Positions 16,005-20,597 of a DNA stretch of 20,597 nt are shown here, piece after piece. The notes beneath the pieces are model-generated. The model searched no databases. It was not told the DNA's origin and saw only the letters and a program-made list of their open reading frames with translations. Every line of letters begins with the position of its first letter. The first letter of the stretch is position 1. Origin of the DNA: GCA-002700125 sp964434385 (lineage in GTDB: Bacteria; Chloroflexota; Dehalococcoidia; Lucifugimonadales; Lucifugimonadaceae); the NCBI GenBank assembly GCA_964434385.1, contig CAYSUW010000020.1, positions 1 to 20,597 of the forward strand, written 5' to 3'. Position numbers and translations under genes: made by a program.

Positions 16005-18458
16005 ATGCCTAGTAGATTCGAAAAATTTTCAGAACGTGCAAGAAAAGTTTTATCATTAGCTCAAGAAGAAGCTCAAAGATTTAAGCATAATTATATTGGT
16101 ACAGAACACATTCTCCTTGGTTTATCTAAAGAGTCAGAAGGAGTAGCTGCGAAAGTTCTTAGTTCACTAGGAATAGAATCCAATAAAATTCAATCTTCTG
16201 TAGAATTTATTATTGGACAAGGTGATCGTCAGACCCCCAGTAGTTTAGGATTAACTCCTAGAGCCAAAAAAGTCATAGAATTGTCAGTTGATGAAGCCAG
16301 AAGACTTAATCACCAATATATTGGTACAGAACATATTTTAATAGGATTATTAAGAGAAGGAGAGGGTATTGCAGCAGGTGTTCTAGAAAGCTTAGGTGCT
16401 AGCCTAGAAGACGTTAGAAAAGAATCAGAAAAATTAATTTCTGAAAATGTGCAATCCCCTAAAACAAAGGAAAAGAAAACCACAACTCCTTTGACAGATG
16501 AATTAGGTTCAGATTTAACTAGATTAGCCAAGAAAGGAAAATTGGATCCTGTGATTGGTAGAGATTTAGAATTGGAGAGAGTAATACAAATTCTTAGCCG
16601 TAGAACTAAAAATAATCCTGTTTTAATAGGTCAACCTGGAGTAGGAAAAACTGCAATTGTAGAAAAATTAGCTCAAATGGTTAATTTAGGTGATGTTCCT
16701 GAAACTTTATTGAAAAAGAGAGTAATTACTTTAAATGTAGGTTCATTGGTTGCAGGAACAAAATATAGAGGTGAATTTGAAGAGAGATTAAAAAAAGTTA
16801 TTAAAGAATTAAAAGATAGTGCTGATTCTATTCTTTTCATAGATGAGATGCATTCAATTGTGGGAGCGGGAGCTGCTGAAGGCGCTGTAGATGCTGCTAA
16901 TATTTTGAAACCTGCACTAGCAAGAGGTGAATTACAAATTATTGGAGCCACTACGATTGATGATTATAGAAAGAATGTGGAAAAAGATCCTGCATTAGAA
17001 AGAAGATTTCAACCAGTAAGTGTAGAGCCACCAGATATTGATGGAACTATAGACATACTAAAAGGTGTGAAAAATAGGTACGAAGAACACCATGGATTGG
17101 AAATTACTGATGATGCAGTAAGGACAGCTGCTGAATTAGCTGAAAGATATATTTCTGATAGGAATATGCCTGATAAAGCAATAGATCTGATAGATGAAGC
17201 TGGTTCTAAAGTAAGGATAAAAAATGGAACTCAGCCAATCACATTAAAACGTGCAGTTGAAAAATTGAATAAAATTCAAGATAAAAAATTTAAAGCTATA
17301 AGTGATAGGAAATATGATTTTGCTGCTGACTTAAGAGATGAAGAATTAAAACAAGTAGAAAGAGTGGAAAAAATGAATTCTTCTTGGGAGAAGAAGAAGA
17401 ATAATAATAAATTAGTTACCTCTGAGGATATAGCTCAGGTAGTTAGTATGTGGACTAAAATACCTGTAACTAGGCTAGGTATTGAAGAAAAGAAAAGACT
17501 TCTGGAAATGGAAAATACATTAAAATCTAAAATATCTGGTCAAGATGAGGCTATTACTTTAATTTCAAAAGCAGTTAGAAGAGCTAGATCAGGCTTAAAA
17601 AATCCCAAAAGACCTATTGGGTGTTTTTTATTTTTAGGACCTACAGGTGTAGGTAAAACTCACACAGTAAAGAAACTTTCAGAATTTTTATTTGGGTCAG
17701 AAGATAGTTTAGTAAGACTTGATATGTCAGAATATATGGAAAGGCATTCTGTCTCACGATTAGTAGGAGCTCCTCCTGGTTATATTGGTTTTGATGAGGG
17801 AGGACAACTTACTGATATTGTTAGAACAAAATCTTATTGCACGATTCTTTTAGATGAAATTGAAAAAGCTCATCCAGATGTTTTTAATATTCTTCTGCAA
17901 ATTTTTGAAGATGGACATTTAACTGATTCAAAAGGAAGAAAAATTGATTTTAAGAACACTATTATTATCATGACAAGTAATTTGGGTTCTGATTTAATAA
18001 GAGATGATTCTGTAATGGGTTTTGCTTCATCAGAGAATATAGATTCATTAGGTGATTATTCAAGAATGAAGGATAAAGTTTTGGAAGAAGTAAAAAGATT
18101 TTTCAGACCAGAATTCTTGAATAGAATTGATGGAACTATAGTATTCCATCCTTTAAACAAAACTCAAATTTTGGAGATTGTGGATCTATTGTTATCAGAT
18201 TTACAAAGTGTGATGTTGAATAATGGATATGTTCTTCAAGTCACCGATGAAGTACGTTCTTATCTTGCAGAAACAGGATATGACTCGAAATTTGGTGCTA
18301 GGCCATTAAGAAGATTGATCCAGGAAGAGATTGAAGATCTTCTTTCCGAAGAATTTCTTAGAGATAAATTTTCCGCTGGAGATGTTATTGAATTAGATAT
18401 CATAAATGATCAAATTGCTTTGAAGCAGGATAAAACTGTAAAATTTGAACAAAAATAA
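16005..18458 (+). CDS. clpC: ATP-dependent Clp protease ATP-binding subunit ClpC
   Basis: Hsp100 AAA+ unfoldase that feeds substrates to ClpP. The 817-aa protein has a double Clp N-domain (about 4-66 and 79-141, each with an YIGTEHIL motif), a first AAA+ module with Walker A GQPGVGKT (209-216) and Walker B FIDE (D280, E281), a UVR/M-type insertion near 424-457 (KKFKAISDRKYDFAADLRDEEL), and a second AAA+ module with Walker A GPTGVGKT (545-552) and Walker B LLDEIEKAHPD (D617, E618). The UVR segment and IPVTRLGIEEKKRLLEME separate ClpC from ClpA and ClpB. An MGF tripeptide in the second module (VMGFAS) fits the ClpP-docking loop. It starts 133 nt after rpsA and ends 43 nt before larE. No mcsA, mcsB or ctsR neighbour is seen, unlike in Firmicutes. 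Confidence 0.96.
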   Translation: MPSRFEKFSERARKVLSLAQEEAQRFKHNYIGTEHILLGLSKESEGVAAKVLSSLGIESNKIQSSVEFIIGQGDRQTPSSLGLTPRAKKVIELSVDEARRLNHQYIGTEHILIGLLREGEGIAAGVLESLGASLEDVRKESEKLISENVQSPKTKEKKTTTPLTDELGSDLTRLAKKGKLDPVIGRDLELERVIQILSRRTKNNPVLIGQPGVGKTAIVEKLAQMVNLGDVPETLLKKRVITLNVGSLVAGTKYRGEFEERLKKVIKELKDSADSILFIDEMHSIVGAGAAEGAVDAANILKPALARGELQIIGATTIDDYRKNVEKDPALERRFQPVSVEPPDIDGTIDILKGVKNRYEEHHGLEITDDAVRTAAELAERYISDRNMPDKAIDLIDEAGSKVRIKNGTQPITLKRAVEKLNKIQDKKFKAISDRKYDFAADLRDEELKQVERVEKMNSSWEKKKNNNKLVTSEDIAQVVSMWTKIPVTRLGIEEKKRLLEMENTLKSKISGQDEAITLISKAVRRARSGLKNPKRPIGCFLFLGPTGVGKTHTVKKLSEFLFGSEDSLVRLDMSEYMERHSVSRLVGAPPGYIGFDEGGQLTDIVRTKSYCTILLDEIEKAHPDVFNILLQIFEDGHLTDSKGRKIDFKNTIIIMTSNLGSDLIRDDSVMGFASSENIDSLGDYSRMKDKVLEEVKRFFRPEFLNRIDGTIVFHPLNKTQILEIVDLLLSDLQSVMLNNGYVLQVTDEVRSYLAETGYDSKFGARPLRRLIQEEIEDLLSEEFLRDKFSAGDVIELDIINDQIALKQDKTVKFEQK

Positions 18459-18501
18459 ACACCTAGAATATATCTGTTGAAATTTTTTATTATTGTTTTT
18501 C

Positions 18502-19332
18502 ATGTCTATGGGAAAAAATTTATTAACTGCTGAATCAAAATCATATTTAGATAATTTGTGTGATTTAATCTCGAGTTATGAAAATTGTTTGGTAGCTTAT
18601 AGTGGAGGAGTAGATTCTACTTTCTTAAGTTTTTTTGCTAATAAAGTGTTAGGAGAAAAATCTTTAATGGTTACTGCTAAATCACCAAGTTTGGATAATG
18701 ATGAATTGTACAACTCTTTAAAGATAGCTAAAGAGAAGAAATGGAATCACAGAGTAATTGACACGAAAGAATTTAGTAACCCTGATTATACAAAAAACAG
18801 TTTAGACAGGTGCTATTTTTGTAAAGAAGAATTGTTTAGGACATTAAGTAGTATAGCTACAAATGAAGGATTTAATTTTGTTTTGGACGGCTCTAACATA
18901 GATGACTTAAATGATTTTAGACCAGGAATGAAGGCATCATCTCAATATGGAATTAAAAGTCCCTTGGTTGAAGTAGGGTTAAACAAGGAAATGATTAGAA
19001 CGATTTCGAAACATTTTAAAATTCCTACTTGGAATAAACCTTCTCAGCCTTGTTTGTCTTCTAGGATTCCTTATGGAACTAGTATTACTCCGAAAATATT
19101 AGAAGAAGTATCTAGATCGGAATTTTTTTTAAGATCACTAGGTTTTAAAGAAGTGAGAGTTCGCCATCATGGATCAATTGCAAGGATAGAAGTCCCTGAA
19201 ATTTATTTTGAGAAAATTTTGGAATTTAAATCCAGAGACTTAATAGTAAAACAATTAAAAATGATTGGGTTCAAATTTGTAACATTTGATCTTTCAGGAT
19301 TTAGAACAGGTAGTTTGAATCATCATGAATAA
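18502..19332 (+). CDS. larE: ATP-dependent sulfur transferase LarE (nickel-pincer cofactor)
   Basis: LarE adenylates the carboxylates of the biscarboxylated nicotinic acid mononucleotide made by LarB and transfers sulfur to them, preparing the ligand for nickel. Numbered from ATG 18502 (276 aa), the PP-loop ATPase motif SGGVDS lies at 34-39, followed by VTAKSPSLDNDEL, RCYFCKEELF with C104 and C107, LDGSNIDDLNDFRPG, and PCLSSRIPYG with C184. C184 is in the place where L. plantarum LarE has its sacrificial cysteine; the additional CxxC pair might let this enzyme use a cluster or persulfide instead (inference). An in-frame TTG at 18493 would add three residues; another ATG lies at 18508. No ribosome site is evident. 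It overlaps larC by 8 nt and follows clpC by 43 nt. Confidence 0.92.
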   Translation: MSMGKNLLTAESKSYLDNLCDLISSYENCLVAYSGGVDSTFLSFFANKVLGEKSLMVTAKSPSLDNDELYNSLKIAKEKKWNHRVIDTKEFSNPDYTKNSLDRCYFCKEELFRTLSSIATNEGFNFVLDGSNIDDLNDFRPGMKASSQYGIKSPLVEVGLNKEMIRTISKHFKIPTWNKPSQPCLSSRIPYGTSITPKILEEVSRSEFFLRSLGFKEVRVRHHGSIARIEVPEIYFEKILEFKSRDLIVKQLKMIGFKFVTFDLSGFRTGSLNHHE

Positions 19333-20518
19333 CCAGAGAACATCTAATAACATTTACTTCATAAATATGATTGGTGGAGTAAGTGGAGACATGTTAATTG
19401 GAGCACTTATAAATTTAGGAGTTTCAGTTTCTGAATTAAACACATCATTATCTTTACTTCCTCTAAAAGGCTTGAAATTAACGGAAACATATGTAAAAAG
19501 AGGTCCTCTTCAAGCTGTTCTTGCGCAACCTGTTTTAAATAATGAATTATTAAAAAAAAGATTTTCTTGGGATGATTTTTTTGATTTAATTCTAAAATCA
19601 AAATTAGATCAAGACGTTAAGATTAAAACGAAAAAAGTATTGGAGAGATTGGTTGAGGCTGAAGTGAAAATCCATGGAGGTATAGAAAAACCTCATGAAT
19701 TAGGAAGCATTGATACTTTAGTTGATATTGTTTCTGTGATAATGGGATTCAAGATTCTTGAAGCAGATATTATTTATGCTTCTCCTTTTCCTTTTGATAC
19801 TGGTATAACTAAAACTCAACATGGTATTGTTTCTTCATTGGCACCTGCAACTTCAGAAATAATTGCTTCTGTTAATGCTCCAGTTTCTCAAGTAAATACC
19901 GAGATGAATTTAGGAGAATTAGTTACTCCTACTGGAGCTGCTCTAGTAACTGAGTTATGTGTTTTTGAAAAATTAAACATGAAATTGGGAAAGCTTGGCT
20001 ATGGAGCAGGTCAGAAGGATCCTCCAGGGTTTTCAAATGTAGTTTCTATTTGGAAAGGAGAAGCTAAAAATAATGAATTTTCAGATGATGTAATTTTGAT
20101 TGAATCTAATATAGACGATAATTCAGGTGAAATTTTTGGTTTTACCACTGAAAAATTACTTCAAAATGGAGCACTTGATGTTTGGACCACACCTATATTT
20201 ATGAAAAAAAATAGACCTGCTTATAAAATTTCTGTTTTATGTGAACCATCAAAATTATCTTCTTTAGCAGAAATTTTGATGCATGAAACTTCTACCTTTG
20301 GCTTAAGAATTTCAGAGTTAAAAAGATACAAATCTAAAAGAGAAATAATACAATTGGAAACAATTTTTGGATTAATATCAGTCAAGGTAAGATTTAATGA
20401 AAAAGGGAAAGATTACTTTCCTGAATACGAAGAATGTCGTAAAGTAGCTTTACAGAAAAATGTTCCTTTGATTCAAGTTTATCAAGAGGTTCAGAACCAA
20501 ATAAAAAACTTTTTATAA
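19325..20518 (+). CDS. larC: Nickel insertase LarC (nickel-pincer cofactor)
   Basis: LarC inserts nickel into the dithio-pyridinium ligand in a CTP-dependent reaction, finishing the cofactor used by lactate racemase and related racemases/epimerases. The 397-aa protein starts with the family motif MIGGVSGDMLIGAL (about residues 15-28), then KIHGGIEKPHELGSIDTLVDIVSV, PFPFDTGITKTQHGIVSSLAPAT, and LVTPTGAALVTEL. The second half, corresponding to the separately encoded LarC2 part in L. plantarum, is fused in one uninterrupted frame: ESNIDDNSGE, FGFTTEKLLQNGALDVWTTPIFMKKNRPAYKISVL, then HETSTFGLR. Its ATG lies inside the end of larE (8-nt overlap), so translation is probably coupled. tRNA-Thr begins 3 nt after the stop. 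larA and larB are not in the window. Confidence 0.93.
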   Translation: MNNQRTSNNIYFINMIGGVSGDMLIGALINLGVSVSELNTSLSLLPLKGLKLTETYVKRGPLQAVLAQPVLNNELLKKRFSWDDFFDLILKSKLDQDVKIKTKKVLERLVEAEVKIHGGIEKPHELGSIDTLVDIVSVIMGFKILEADIIYASPFPFDTGITKTQHGIVSSLAPATSEIIASVNAPVSQVNTEMNLGELVTPTGAALVTELCVFEKLNMKLGKLGYGAGQKDPPGFSNVVSIWKGEAKNNEFSDDVILIESNIDDNSGEIFGFTTEKLLQNGALDVWTTPIFMKKNRPAYKISVLCEPSKLSSLAEILMHETSTFGLRISELKRYKSKREIIQLETIFGLISVKVRFNEKGKDYFPEYEECRKVALQKNVPLIQVYQEVQNQIKNFL

Positions 20519-20521
20519 ATA

Positions 20522-20597
20522 GCCTCAGTAGCTCAGTGGTCAGAGCAGCTGATTTGTAATCAGCCGGTCCGGGGTTCGACTCCTCGCTGAGGCTCCA
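20522..20597 (+). tRNA. tRNA-Thr (anticodon TGT)
   Basis: A 76-nt tRNA ending with encoded CCA at the last base of the window. The acceptor stem is GCCTCAG/CTGAGGC with discriminator T. The anticodon arm is CTGAT-TTGTAAT-CAG type with anticodon TGT (reads ACA). The T arm GGGGTTCGACTCC is regular, with one G-T pair in the stem. It begins 3 nt after the larC stop. Confidence 0.96.

Noticed and set aside
16310..16951. Minus-strand frames opposite clpC
   Set aside because: They are shadows of conserved ClpC N-domain and first AAA+ coding sequence.
19407..19601. 64-residue minus-strand frame opposite larC
   Set aside because: Short, antisense to the LarC N-terminal domain, no recognisable features.

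Overview
The window is a strongly AT-rich bacterial chromosome segment made almost entirely of housekeeping genes. It contains no phage, insertion sequence or CRISPR array. Three things suggest a streamlined, possibly marine member of the Chloroflexota (Dehalococcoidia/SAR202-like): the 23S rRNA gene is not preceded by a 16S gene, ClpC is of the UVR-containing type, and TTG/GTG starts and leaders without a Shine-Dalgarno sequence are common. This placement is an inference. No 16S gene is present to test it.

Layout. Left edge, minus strand: the N-terminal part of topA (truncated by the window) and tRNA-Ser(GGA). Next, plus strand: a stand-alone acetyltransferase half of GlmU and a CBS-pair/CorC-HlyC membrane protein, which meets a minus-strand collagen-like lipoprotein gene across a shared terminator hairpin. 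Then comes a plus-strand block rpsO-pnp-dapB-asd-dapA. It joins translation and RNA decay (S15, PNPase) to four-carbon steps of the aspartate pathway: Asd makes aspartate semialdehyde, DapA condenses it with pyruvate, and DapB reduces the product towards diaminopimelate and lysine. purA lies convergent to dapA with a gap of only 2 bp.

The centre is a partial rRNA operon, 23S - initiator tRNA-Met - 5S, with its own candidate promoter and a long inverted repeat around 23S that would form the processing helix. Downstream on the plus strand are rpsA (ribosomal protein S1 with four S1 domains and an acidic 13-residue tandem-repeat tail interrupted by a run of 100 N), clpC (AAA+ unfoldase), the overlapping pair larE-larC (nickel-pincer nucleotide cofactor synthesis), and tRNA-Thr(TGT) 3 nt after larC, at the very end of the window.

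I did not find a clear-cut new defence or mobile system. The points most worth a second look are the unlinked rRNA operon with an initiator tRNA inside it, the identical 39-bp repeats in rpsA that probably caused the assembly gap, the GlmU half-protein, the collagen-like lipoprotein with an Ig-like tail, the rpsO leader with two alternative pairing partners, and the lar pair without larA or larB in view.
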